This document shows, piece after piece, positions 26,874 through 34,412 of a stretch of 64,000 nt of DNA (positions are counted from its first letter, which is position 1; every line of letters begins with the position of its first letter). The stretch is from contig NZ_WNWM01000002.1 of assembly GCF_009727155.1 (NCBI RefSeq), forward strand, positions 3,224,001-3,288,000. Reading direction: 5' to 3'. The position numbers and the translations under genes are program-made. Under the pieces are notes generated by a model. The model ran no database searches, was not told the DNA's origin, and worked only from the letters and a program-made list of their open reading frames with translations. This DNA comes from Pseudoduganella dura. GTDB taxonomy: Bacteria > Pseudomonadota > Gammaproteobacteria > Burkholderiales > Burkholderiaceae_D.

Positions 26874-27722
26874 ATGACAAAGATCCTGCTCGCCACCCTG
26901 TTCGCCGCCGCGCTGGCCGGCTGCGCCACCACGCCGCCGGCGCCGCCCTACCAGCTCGATCACTCGCTGACATCGAAGGGGCAGAGCAGCCGCGTGCGCT
27001 TCATCGTGCTGCACTACACGGTCGCCGACCTGGAACGCTCGAAAATGCTGTTGACGGAGAAGGAAGTCAGCGCGCACTACCTGCTGACCGATACGCCGCA
27101 GCCGAAGTTCTACGCGCTCGTCGATGAAAAGAACGCCGCCTGGCATGCCGGCGTGTCGAGCTGGAAGACGTTCACGAACCTGAACAACAGCTCGATCGGC
27201 ATCGAGATCGTCAACCCCGGCTTCACGCTGACGCCGGACGGCCGCCGCCAGTACTATCCTTTCCCGCAGGCGCAGATCGACCAGCTGATCCCGCTGCTGA
27301 AGGACCTGGTCAAGCGGCACAGCGTGGCGCCGGAAAACATCCTCGCCCACTCGGACATCGCGCCGCAGCGCAAGCAGGACCCGGGGCCGCTGTTCCCGTG
27401 GAAGCAGCTGGCGGATGCGGGCCTGGTGCAGTGGCCGGACGCGAACGCCGTCGCCCAGGCCAGGGCGCGCTTCGACGCCGCGCTGCCGGATATCGCGTGG
27501 TTCCAGCAAAAGCTGGCGCAGCACGGCTACGCGGTGCCGAACACCGGCGTGCTGGACGAAGCCACGCACAACGTGCTGGTGGCGTTCCAGACCAAGTACC
27601 GGCAGGCGAACTGGGATGGCTGGCCGGATGCGGAAAGCGCGGCGATCCTGGAGGTGCTGACGGCACCGAAGCCGGTGCCGCCGGCGAATCCGGCGCCGGC
27701 CGTGTCCCCGGTAAAACCCTGA
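26874..27722 (+). CDS. amiD: N-acetylmuramoyl-L-alanine amidase, AmiD-like lipoprotein
   Basis: Protein of 282 aa; lipobox ALAGC, acylated Cys17, followed by Ala, consistent with outer-membrane sorting. The Amidase_2 domain (about residues 35-190) keeps the zinc ligands: His in FIVLHYTVAD, His in LAHSDIAPQRKQDPGP and its Asp/Cys-equivalent Asp. A C-terminal peptidoglycan-binding-like three-helix domain spans about 205-260 (WFQQKLAQHGYAVPNTGVLD). It cuts the MurNAc-L-Ala bond. It starts 4 bp after the kinase gene. Layout equals E. coli AmiD, which faces the periplasm from the outer membrane. Confidence 0.92.
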   Translation: MTKILLATLFAAALAGCATTPPAPPYQLDHSLTSKGQSSRVRFIVLHYTVADLERSKMLLTEKEVSAHYLLTDTPQPKFYALVDEKNAAWHAGVSSWKTFTNLNNSSIGIEIVNPGFTLTPDGRRQYYPFPQAQIDQLIPLLKDLVKRHSVAPENILAHSDIAPQRKQDPGPLFPWKQLADAGLVQWPDANAVAQARARFDAALPDIAWFQQKLAQHGYAVPNTGVLDEATHNVLVAFQTKYRQANWDGWPDAESAAILEVLTAPKPVPPANPAPAVSPVKP

Positions 27723-27779
27723 AGCGTTGCGCCGGCGCGGCGTTTCTCCTATCCTGACCGTTCCGTAGAAGGAGAACCG

Positions 27780-28685
27780 ATGCGCCTGCGCCATATCGAA
27801 GTCTTCCACGCGATCATGCAGGTCGGCACCATCAGCGGCGCCGCCCAGGTATTGCACATTTCGCAGCCGGCGGTCACGAAGGTGCTGCAGCACTGCGAGC
27901 TGCAGCTCGGCATGCCGCTGTTCGAGCGCGTGCGCGGCAAGCTGATTCCGAAGCCGGAGGCGCACCGGCTGTTCGCCGAAACGGAAAAGCTGCACCGCGA
28001 CCTGCAGGGCATCCGCCGGCTGGCCGCCGGCCTGAAGGGGCGGGCGGTCGAGACCATCCGGCTGGTATCGACACCGACGCTGGCGGTCTCGGTGCTGCCG
28101 CAGGCGATGAGCGCATGGCGGCGCGATTTCCCCACCACGCGCTGCGAGCTGGCCACGCACCACACGGGCGAGATCGTCAACATGCTGCGGCTTGGCGAGG
28201 CGGACTTCGGCCTGTCGCTGCAGGACCCGCGGCACCCCGGCATCATCGCCGAACCGATCGCGCATGGCGTGATGACGGCGATCGCGCCGCCGGGCACATG
28301 GCGCGACGACGAACTGGCCATGCCGCTGTCGCCGTGCGGCCTGCAGGGAGAACTGATCGGCTATGCCGACAACGATCCGCTCGGCGAACTGGTGGTGGCC
28401 GCGTGCGAGGCCCAGGGGGTTCACCCGACGTTCCACACCGTGGTGCAGACCTACCAGATCGCCCGCTCGCTGGTCGAAGCCGGCGGCGGCATGGCGGTGG
28501 TGGACCCGTTCACGGCGGCGTCCTCCACGCGCATCCAGCGCCGGCCCCTCGACCCGGATCTCGGCGTTGCGCTGTACCTGCTGGCGGCCGGCCACGCGCC
28601 GCTGTCGCACGGTGCGCGCCGGCTCGCCGACTGCATCGCGCAGGCGGCCCGCGCCTGCACCGGCGCGCATGGGGCTGCGCCATGA
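27780..28685 (+). CDS. LysR-family transcriptional regulator
   Basis: Protein of 301 aa. The N-terminal winged helix reads MRLRHIEVFHAIMQVGTISG, AAQVLHISQPAVTKVLQHCE and LFERVRGKLIPKPEAHRLFA, followed by a LysR substrate domain from about residue 92. It has a strong ribosome site (AAGGAGAACCG). The stop overlaps the start of the VanX-like gene by 2 bases (ATGA), so the regulator and the dipeptidase are translationally coupled. It could control D-Ala-D-Ala use; the ligand is unknown. Confidence 0.9.
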   Translation: MRLRHIEVFHAIMQVGTISGAAQVLHISQPAVTKVLQHCELQLGMPLFERVRGKLIPKPEAHRLFAETEKLHRDLQGIRRLAAGLKGRAVETIRLVSTPTLAVSVLPQAMSAWRRDFPTTRCELATHHTGEIVNMLRLGEADFGLSLQDPRHPGIIAEPIAHGVMTAIAPPGTWRDDELAMPLSPCGLQGELIGYADNDPLGELVVAACEAQGVHPTFHTVVQTYQIARSLVEAGGGMAVVDPFTAASSTRIQRRPLDPDLGVALYLLAAGHAPLSHGARRLADCIAQAARACTGAHGAAP

Positions 28686-29293
28686 TCCGCACCGTCACCA
28701 GCGAGCAGGTACCAGGCCACCCGGATTACCGGCACCTGTCCACCATCGCCGGCATCGACATCGACCTGCGCTATGCGACACGCGACAACTTCGTGGGCCG
28801 CGACCTGTATTCGCCGCTCGATTGCGCGTGGCTGCACCGCGAGGCGGCCGGCGCCATCGAACGCGCCGTCGCCCTGCTGGCGGCACGGCGGCCGGGTTGC
28901 AGGCTGCTGGTCCTCGATGCGCTGCGGCCGCACCGCGTGCAGGAGCAGTTGTGGGAAGCGCTGGCCGGTACCGAACTGCGCATGTACCTGGCCGACCCGG
29001 CGCGCGGCTCGATCCATTCGTATGGCATGGCGGTGGATGTGACGATCACCGGCGAGGACGGCTGCGAGCTCGACATGGGCACCGGCTTCGACGACATGAG
29101 CGACCTGTCGCATCCGGCGCTGGAGCGGGAGATGCTGGCCGGCGGCCGCCTGAGCCCGCAGCAGGCCGGCAACCGCCAGCTGTTGCGCGACGCGATGTCC
29201 GGCGCGGGTTTCGCCGGCATCAACAGCGAGTGGTGGCATTTCGACTGCGGTGACCGGGATGCGGTGCGGGCGGGCTATATCCGGGTACTTTGA
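28682..29293 (+). CDS. ddpX: D-alanyl-D-alanine dipeptidase (VanX/DdpX family)
   Basis: Protein of 203 aa, M15D family, no signal peptide, so cytosolic. The zinc motif SIHSYGMAVDVTIT (about residues 104-117) supplies His and Asp, NSEWWHFDCGD (about 181-191) the general-base Glu and third ligand His. ATRDNFVGRDLY and LRPHRVQEQL are typical. It hydrolyses D-Ala-D-Ala. Outside vancomycin resistance clusters (no vanH or vanA here) such enzymes recycle peptidoglycan dipeptide, which fits the neighbours. The ATG overlaps the lysR stop. A long inverted repeat follows. Confidence 0.9.
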   Translation: MIRTVTSEQVPGHPDYRHLSTIAGIDIDLRYATRDNFVGRDLYSPLDCAWLHREAAGAIERAVALLAARRPGCRLLVLDALRPHRVQEQLWEALAGTELRMYLADPARGSIHSYGMAVDVTITGEDGCELDMGTGFDDMSDLSHPALEREMLAGGRLSPQQAGNRQLLRDAMSGAGFAGINSEWWHFDCGDRDAVRAGYIRVL

Positions 29294-29308
29294 ACAAAAC
29301 CGATAGTG

Positions 29309-29367
29309 ACTGGTGTCAGACACTTTTTTCTGGATGGATTCACCCGGAAAAGGTGTCTGACACCGGT
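29309..29367. repeat. Inverted REP doublet between convergent ddpX and dacB
   Basis: Left arm ACTGGTGTCAGACAC plus T-run (29309-29329) and right arm AAAAGGTGTCTGACACCGGT (29348-29367) are complementary at about 18 of 20 positions. Each arm itself holds a 13-bp palindrome (GGTGTC-A-GACACT and GGTGTC-T-GACACC). It lies in the 122-bp gap between two convergent stops and may terminate both transcripts. Confidence 0.75.
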
Positions 29368-29415
29368 TTTAGTGCACTAACTGAACCGTATTACTGGCAG
29401 CTACTGGCCTTCAAC

Positions 29416-31059
29416 CTACATCGCCGGGGCGCTGCTGCTGTTGGCGGTCCAGTCGATCAGCGCGTCGACGATGCCCCGTCCCACGCCGTTGGCCATGTTG
29501 CTGTGATTGATGATGGCCACCACGATGCACTGCTCGCCGTTCGCATCCGGCACGTAGCCTGCCACCGCCACGCCGTCGCGCAGCGTGCCGGTCTTGATGC
29601 GGGCGCGGGAGGCGGCCTGGCTGCCCTTGAGCCGGCGCTTCATCGTGCCGTCGACGCCCACGATCGGCAGGCTGGCCTGGAATTCCGGCGCCCACGGCGA
29701 TTCCCCGGCGGCGTTCAGCACGGCGGCCAGCTGCACCGGCCGCAGCCGCTCGGTGCGCGACAGGCCGGAACCGTTTTCCAGCACCATGCCGCTGTCGTCG
29801 ATGCCGTGCCGCTTGAACCAGCCGCGGATCACCGCCTCGGCGCGCGCCTGCGTGGTGGCCGGCATGCCGGATGCCTCGCCGCCGCCGTGGTTCGCCATCA
29901 GCATCGCCAGCCGCTGGCCGGCCGGCAGCGGGCGGCTGCCCAGCGTTTCGTCCGGCAGCAGGCTGCCCAGCGACAGGTACAGCATGCGCGCCAGCGCGTT
30001 GTCCGATACCTTCATCGTGTCGCGCACCAGCTCCGGCAGCGCGCGGGAAACGTGCTGCGCCAGCAGGCGCGTGCCATCGGCGTCGGCGCCGGCGTTGGCG
30101 CCATCCTGCCGCGCAGCCGGCGCGGCGCTGTCGTCCGCGGCGCCGATCGCACCCTGCGCCGCTGCCGCGGCGGCCATCGACGACGTGTGCTCGGCCAGGT
30201 CCACGGCACGCGTCGTGCCGGCGATGGTGCCGCCCAGCTGCTTCCACGTGGCGCGGACCAGGCGGTCCGCGTAATCGTCGCGATCGAGCACGTTGATGCT
30301 GTAGGTCTGGCGGCAGTTGCGCGGGAAAGTGCCGTGCAGGACCACGGCCAGCCGCCCGCTTTCCTTCACGATCGTGGGCGGCTTCCAGCCCGCATCCCAG
30401 TTCGCGCAGTCGGCGTCGACCAGCGTCTGCGCGGAACGCACCGTCACGCGGTCCAGCTCCGGCAGGGCGGCCGTCCTGACCCCGGCCTGGTTCGGGCCGC
30501 GGTTTCCCGTCGAATCCATGTCCACGCGCAGCATGTTCATGTTGAGCAGCAGCGCATCGGGCACGACGTTGTACCGGGCCTCCGGCGACTCGTCGAAGCG
30601 CGGCTTGCCGATATCCTCGCGAGGCGGCTGGAACAGCTGGCGGTCCAGCACCAGGTCGCCGGCGATGCGCTGCACGCCGCGCGCGCGCAGGTCTTCCAGC
30701 AGGTGCCGCAGCGTGTCCTCGTTCAGGTCCATGTCGGCGCCGCCACGCACCAGCAGGTCGCCCTTCAGCACGCCGTTCACGATGTCGCCCTTGCTGCGCA
30801 GCTCGGTGCGGCCGCGGAACGCCGGCCCCAGTTGCTCCAGCGCGACGACGGCGGTGATCACCTTCATCGTGGATGCCGGCAGCATCGGCTGGTCGGCTTC
30901 GTGCGAGACGAGGATCGTGTCGCCGCGCAGCACGATCGCGCCGATCGCTTCCTCGGGAATGCCGGCCGCATACGCCAGGCGGGCCACGGGTTCCGGCAGT
31001 TCGGCGCGCGCGCCGCCGGCGATGAACAGTGTGATGAGGGCCAGGTGGCGCAGTCGCAT
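29416..31059 (-). CDS. dacB: D-alanyl-D-alanine carboxypeptidase/endopeptidase (PBP4, S13 family)
   Basis: Protein of 547 aa with a signal peptide (RLRHLALITLFIAGGARA). Penicillin-binding motifs: SxxK as ASTMKV (S63, K66), SxN as KVSDNALARM and KTG as RIKTGTLRDGVAV. The long insertion between the first and second motif is the PBP4-type domain. It removes terminal D-Ala and cuts 4-3 crosslinks in the periplasm. ATG at 31059 with AAAGGATT upstream is preferred to an upstream in-frame Met. It starts 10 bp after the SpmAB gene, so they form one operon. Confidence 0.94.
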   Translation of the reverse strand: MRLRHLALITLFIAGGARAELPEPVARLAYAAGIPEEAIGAIVLRGDTILVSHEADQPMLPASTMKVITAVVALEQLGPAFRGRTELRSKGDIVNGVLKGDLLVRGGADMDLNEDTLRHLLEDLRARGVQRIAGDLVLDRQLFQPPREDIGKPRFDESPEARYNVVPDALLLNMNMLRVDMDSTGNRGPNQAGVRTAALPELDRVTVRSAQTLVDADCANWDAGWKPPTIVKESGRLAVVLHGTFPRNCRQTYSINVLDRDDYADRLVRATWKQLGGTIAGTTRAVDLAEHTSSMAAAAAAQGAIGAADDSAAPAARQDGANAGADADGTRLLAQHVSRALPELVRDTMKVSDNALARMLYLSLGSLLPDETLGSRPLPAGQRLAMLMANHGGGEASGMPATTQARAEAVIRGWFKRHGIDDSGMVLENGSGLSRTERLRPVQLAAVLNAAGESPWAPEFQASLPIVGVDGTMKRRLKGSQAASRARIKTGTLRDGVAVAGYVPDANGEQCIVVAIINHSNMANGVGRGIVDALIDWTANSSSAPAM

Positions 31060-31069
31060 CGTCAATCCT

Positions 31070-32308
31070 TTAACCGAAGAATACATAGGCCACGCAGATC
31101 GCCGTGATCACGCCGGCCAGGTCGGCGATCAGGCCGCACGAGATCGCATAGCGGGTCTTGCGGATGCCCACCGAACCGAAGTACAGCGCCACGATGTAGA
31201 ACGTGGTGTCGGCCGAGCCCTGGAAGATGCAGGCCAGGCGGCCGACGAACGAATCCGGGCCGTAGGTGGTCATCGCATCGATCATCATCGCCTTCGAGCC
31301 GCTGCCCGACAGCGGCTTCATCAGCGCGGTCGGCAATGCCGGCACGAAGTCGGTATTGAAGCCCAGCGCCGAGAAGAACCATTCGAAGCCGCTGACGATG
31401 AAGCCGAACACCCCGGCGTTGCGGAACACGCTGATGGCCACCAGCATGCCCACCAGGTAGGGGATCACGGTGATCGACGTCTGGATGCCGCCCTTGGCGC
31501 CTTCGATGAAGGCGTCGTACACGTTGACCTTCTTGCGCAGCGCGCCGACGAGGAACACGGTGATCACGCCGATCAGTATGAGGTTGCTGACGACCTTCGA
31601 CACGGTTTCGATCTCCGCCTTCGACAGGAAATTGGTGAAGTACCAGATCATCGCCAGGATCGCCATCGTGATGCCGCCGATCCACGTGAGCAGCACGCGG
31701 TCGAACAGGTTGATCTTCTGGCGGATCGAAACCGCGATGATGCCGGCCACCGTTGCCACATAGGTGGCGATCAGGCAGGGAATGAAGATGTCGGACGGGT
31801 CTTTGGCGCCCAGGATCGCGCGCTGCGCCATGATCGCCAGCGGGATCAGCGTCAGGCCGGACGTGTGCAGCACCAGGAACATGATCTGGGCGTTGCTGGC
31901 GGTATCCTTGTTCGGGTTCAGCGACTGCAGGCTTTCCATCGCCTTCAGGCCGAACGGCGTGGCGGCGTTGTCCAGGCCCAACAGGTTGGCCGAGAAATTC
32001 ATCACCATGTGGCCGGTGGCCGGGTGGTCCCTCGGCACTTCCGGGAAGATGCGCGAGAAGAACGGCGCGATCACCTTGGCGAACCAGCCGATGGCGCCGG
32101 CCTTCTCGCCGATGTTCATGATGCCGAGCCACAGCGTCATCACGCCTGCCAGCGGCAGCGCGATGTCCATCACGGCGCTGCGTGCCGAATCGAAGGTGCC
32201 GTCGATGATCTTCTTGAAGATCTCCGTATCGCCGAGGAAGATCCACTGGGCCAGCGCGGCCGCGAAGCCGACCAGGAAGAAACCGGACCAGATATAGTTA
32301 AGGGACAT
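31070..32308 (-). CDS. spmAB: Fused spore-maturation-like protein SpmA-SpmB (nucleoside-recognition/Gate membrane protein)
   Basis: Integral membrane protein of 412 aa. The N-terminal half matches SpmA (about residues 1-200, with MNFSANLLGLDNAATPFGLK), the C-terminal half SpmB (about 225-412, with YLVGMLVAISVFRNAGVFG and FQGSADTTFYIVALYFGSVG). Each half contains a Gate domain. B. subtilis spmA and spmB are separate genes in an operon with dacB and affect spore-core dehydration; their transport role is unknown. Here the fusion is directly upstream of a dacB in a non-sporulating lineage, so the pairing is conserved while the spore role cannot be. Confidence 0.9.
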   Translation of the reverse strand: MSLNYIWSGFFLVGFAAALAQWIFLGDTEIFKKIIDGTFDSARSAVMDIALPLAGVMTLWLGIMNIGEKAGAIGWFAKVIAPFFSRIFPEVPRDHPATGHMVMNFSANLLGLDNAATPFGLKAMESLQSLNPNKDTASNAQIMFLVLHTSGLTLIPLAIMAQRAILGAKDPSDIFIPCLIATYVATVAGIIAVSIRQKINLFDRVLLTWIGGITMAILAMIWYFTNFLSKAEIETVSKVVSNLILIGVITVFLVGALRKKVNVYDAFIEGAKGGIQTSITVIPYLVGMLVAISVFRNAGVFGFIVSGFEWFFSALGFNTDFVPALPTALMKPLSGSGSKAMMIDAMTTYGPDSFVGRLACIFQGSADTTFYIVALYFGSVGIRKTRYAISCGLIADLAGVITAICVAYVFFG

Positions 32309-32449
32309 AAGCGGGCTTGGTGAGTGAAACGGAATTTTGCAGGCAAAGTATAGAGTGCGTGATGAAAGAATGCCGGTCGGGCACGCGAAAAGGTTGTATC
32401 AGTGCTCATTTGCCTGGTACTGGCCGGCCGGCTGTTTTATGCTCCCCAC

Positions 32450-34153
32450 ATGAACCGACTCTGCAAATTCGCCGCCGCCATGGTGCTGCTGGCAGCCTCC
32501 TTTTCAGCCACCGCGGCCGAGCCGAAAGTACTGCGCGCGCTGCTGTCCACCGGCGAAACGGGCCTCGATCCGGCAGTCGCTTCCGACCTGGCCAGCCTGT
32601 CGCTGCTGGAAAACCTGTTCGATCCGATGCTGCGCTACGACTACCTGGCGCGGCCCGTGAAGCTGCGCCCCAACACGCTGACCGGGATGCCGGTGGTGGA
32701 TGCGGCCGGCACCACGTGGACCTTCCGCCTGAAGCCGGGCATGCATTTCATCGACGATCCGGCGTTCGGCGGCAAGCCGCGCGAAGTGACCGCGTTCGAC
32801 TATGTCTACACCATCAAGCGATTGTACGACCCGGCGCTGAAGTCGCCGTGGCTGTTCCTGTTCGAGGGCAAGCTGCTGGGCGACGACGCGCTGCGGGAAA
32901 AATTCGACTACGCGCTCGACATCGCCGGCCTGCGGGCTGTCGACCGCTACACGCTGCAATTGCGGCTGCGCGCACCCGATCCGGGCCTGCCGTTCTACAT
33001 GGCGCTGCCGGCCACCGGCGCGGTCGCCCGTGAGGCGGCGCAGCGCTACGGCAGCCAGCTGGGCAACCACCCGGTGGGGAGCGGGCCGTTCCGGATGGGC
33101 GAATGGAAGCGCAGCGACCGGATCACGCTGCTGGCCAATCCCGGTTACCACGGTCGCTGGGAAGGCAGGAAGCTGCCGCTGGTCGACCGTGTCGAAGTCA
33201 AGATCATGGAAGAGTACCAGTCGCGCGTGCTCGGCTACCTGAACGGCGAATTCGACTACATCGAGCAGGTGCCGGAATCGATGCGCGACCTGGTGCTCGA
33301 CCCGGCGTCGCCGCAGCCGGTCCTGAAGCCGGAACTGGCGCGCCGCGGCATGGTGCTCGACCCGTTTCCCGTGCTGCAGACGTATTACATGTGGATGAAC
33401 ATGGAAGATCCGGTCATCGGCGGCTACACGCCGGCGAAGGTGGCGCTGCGCCGCGCCATCGCACTGGCCTACGACAGCGCGCAGGACGTGGCGCTGCTGA
33501 AGAAGGGCCTGGCCATTCCGGCGCAGTCGCCGCTGCCGCCGAACGTGCTGGGATACGACGCGGCCTACCGCAGTCCGATCGTGCACAGCCTGCCGCTGGC
33601 GCGTGCCCTGCTGGACCGGTATGGCTATAAAAAGGGCGGCGACGGTTATCGCACGCAACCGGACGGCAAGCCGTTGCGGCTGACGATGCACAGCGAACCG
33701 TCGATGGTGGGCCGGCTGCGCGACGAGTTGTGGCGCAAGACGTTCGAAGCGCTGAACCTGCGCGTGGTCTTCACCACCGACAAGAAAACCGAGATCATCA
33801 AGGCTTCGCGGCTGGGCAAGGTGATGATGTTCGAGACGAACTGGGTGGCCGATTTCCCCGACGGCGACAATTTCTACCAGCTGCTGTATGGCGGCAATGC
33901 CGGCCGGGCGAACTATGCCCGCTTCAACCTGCCGGCCTACAACGTGCGCTACGAAGCGGCCCAAAAAATGTCCGACAGTCCGGCGCGCACCAGGCTGTAC
34001 AACGAGATGGCCGATCTGGTGCATGCGTACAACCCGTGGGTGCTGCTGACGCACCCGATCTCGGCCGATATCCGGCAACCGTGGTTAAAAAACTACAAGC
34101 GGCACCCGGTGGAATTCACCAACTGGCGATATCTGGACCTGGCGCCGCACTAG
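32450..34153 (+). CDS. ABC-type peptide-binding periplasmic protein (SBP_bac_5)
   Basis: Protein of 567 aa with a signal peptide (FAAAMVLLAASFSATAAEP, cleavage near residue 22). The family 5 solute-binding fold is shown by LDPAVASDLASLSLLENLFD, FRLKPGMHFID, AFDYVYTIKRLYDPAL, VGSGPFRMGEWK and ALAYDSAQDVALLKKG. Such proteins bind oligopeptides, including the murein tripeptide carrier MppA. No permease or ATPase gene lies in this window, so it would need a partner elsewhere. ATG at 32450 starts the signal peptide. It is divergent from spmAB. Confidence 0.87.
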   Translation: MNRLCKFAAAMVLLAASFSATAAEPKVLRALLSTGETGLDPAVASDLASLSLLENLFDPMLRYDYLARPVKLRPNTLTGMPVVDAAGTTWTFRLKPGMHFIDDPAFGGKPREVTAFDYVYTIKRLYDPALKSPWLFLFEGKLLGDDALREKFDYALDIAGLRAVDRYTLQLRLRAPDPGLPFYMALPATGAVAREAAQRYGSQLGNHPVGSGPFRMGEWKRSDRITLLANPGYHGRWEGRKLPLVDRVEVKIMEEYQSRVLGYLNGEFDYIEQVPESMRDLVLDPASPQPVLKPELARRGMVLDPFPVLQTYYMWMNMEDPVIGGYTPAKVALRRAIALAYDSAQDVALLKKGLAIPAQSPLPPNVLGYDAAYRSPIVHSLPLARALLDRYGYKKGGDGYRTQPDGKPLRLTMHSEPSMVGRLRDELWRKTFEALNLRVVFTTDKKTEIIKASRLGKVMMFETNWVADFPDGDNFYQLLYGGNAGRANYARFNLPAYNVRYEAAQKMSDSPARTRLYNEMADLVHAYNPWVLLTHPISADIRQPWLKNYKRHPVEFTNWRYLDLAPH

Positions 34154-34304
34154 CGTCGGTTGCGCAGCGATGACGCCGCTAAAATGACCTTGCAGGAATG
34201 ACATTTGCATAAGCATTCCATAAGGTTATGGCTGGGTGCGCAATATTCATTGGCTGGCGTGTTTTTCAATACGCTAACTTGAATCCGCGGAACAGGAGGC
34301 TGCC

Positions 34305-34412
34305 ATGACAGCGCCAGCCGCGACGTTGCAAGCAGGCCGCCAGCAAACCGGCAGTTGCCAGAAGCGCGAGAACCGGCAAGCACCACTTGAACTCATCGGG
34401 AGAAGTCTGTGA
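34305..34412 (+). CDS. Possible 35-codon leader ORF overlapping the TonB receptor start
   Basis: ATG at 34305 is preceded by a perfect AGGAGG (34294-34299) with 5-nt spacing. The ORF runs 35 codons (MTAPAATLQAGRQQTGSCQK...) and its TGA overlaps the GTG start of the receptor (GTGA at 34409-34412). No homology recognised and composition is low in hydrophobic residues. Either a translational-coupling leader or a chance ORF. Confidence 0.35.
   Translation: MTAPAATLQAGRQQTGSCQKRENRQAPLELIGRSL

Noticed and set aside
28682..29293. VanX-like gene as evidence of glycopeptide resistance
   Set aside because: No vanA-type ligase, vanH or vanRS is present; context is peptidoglycan recycling.
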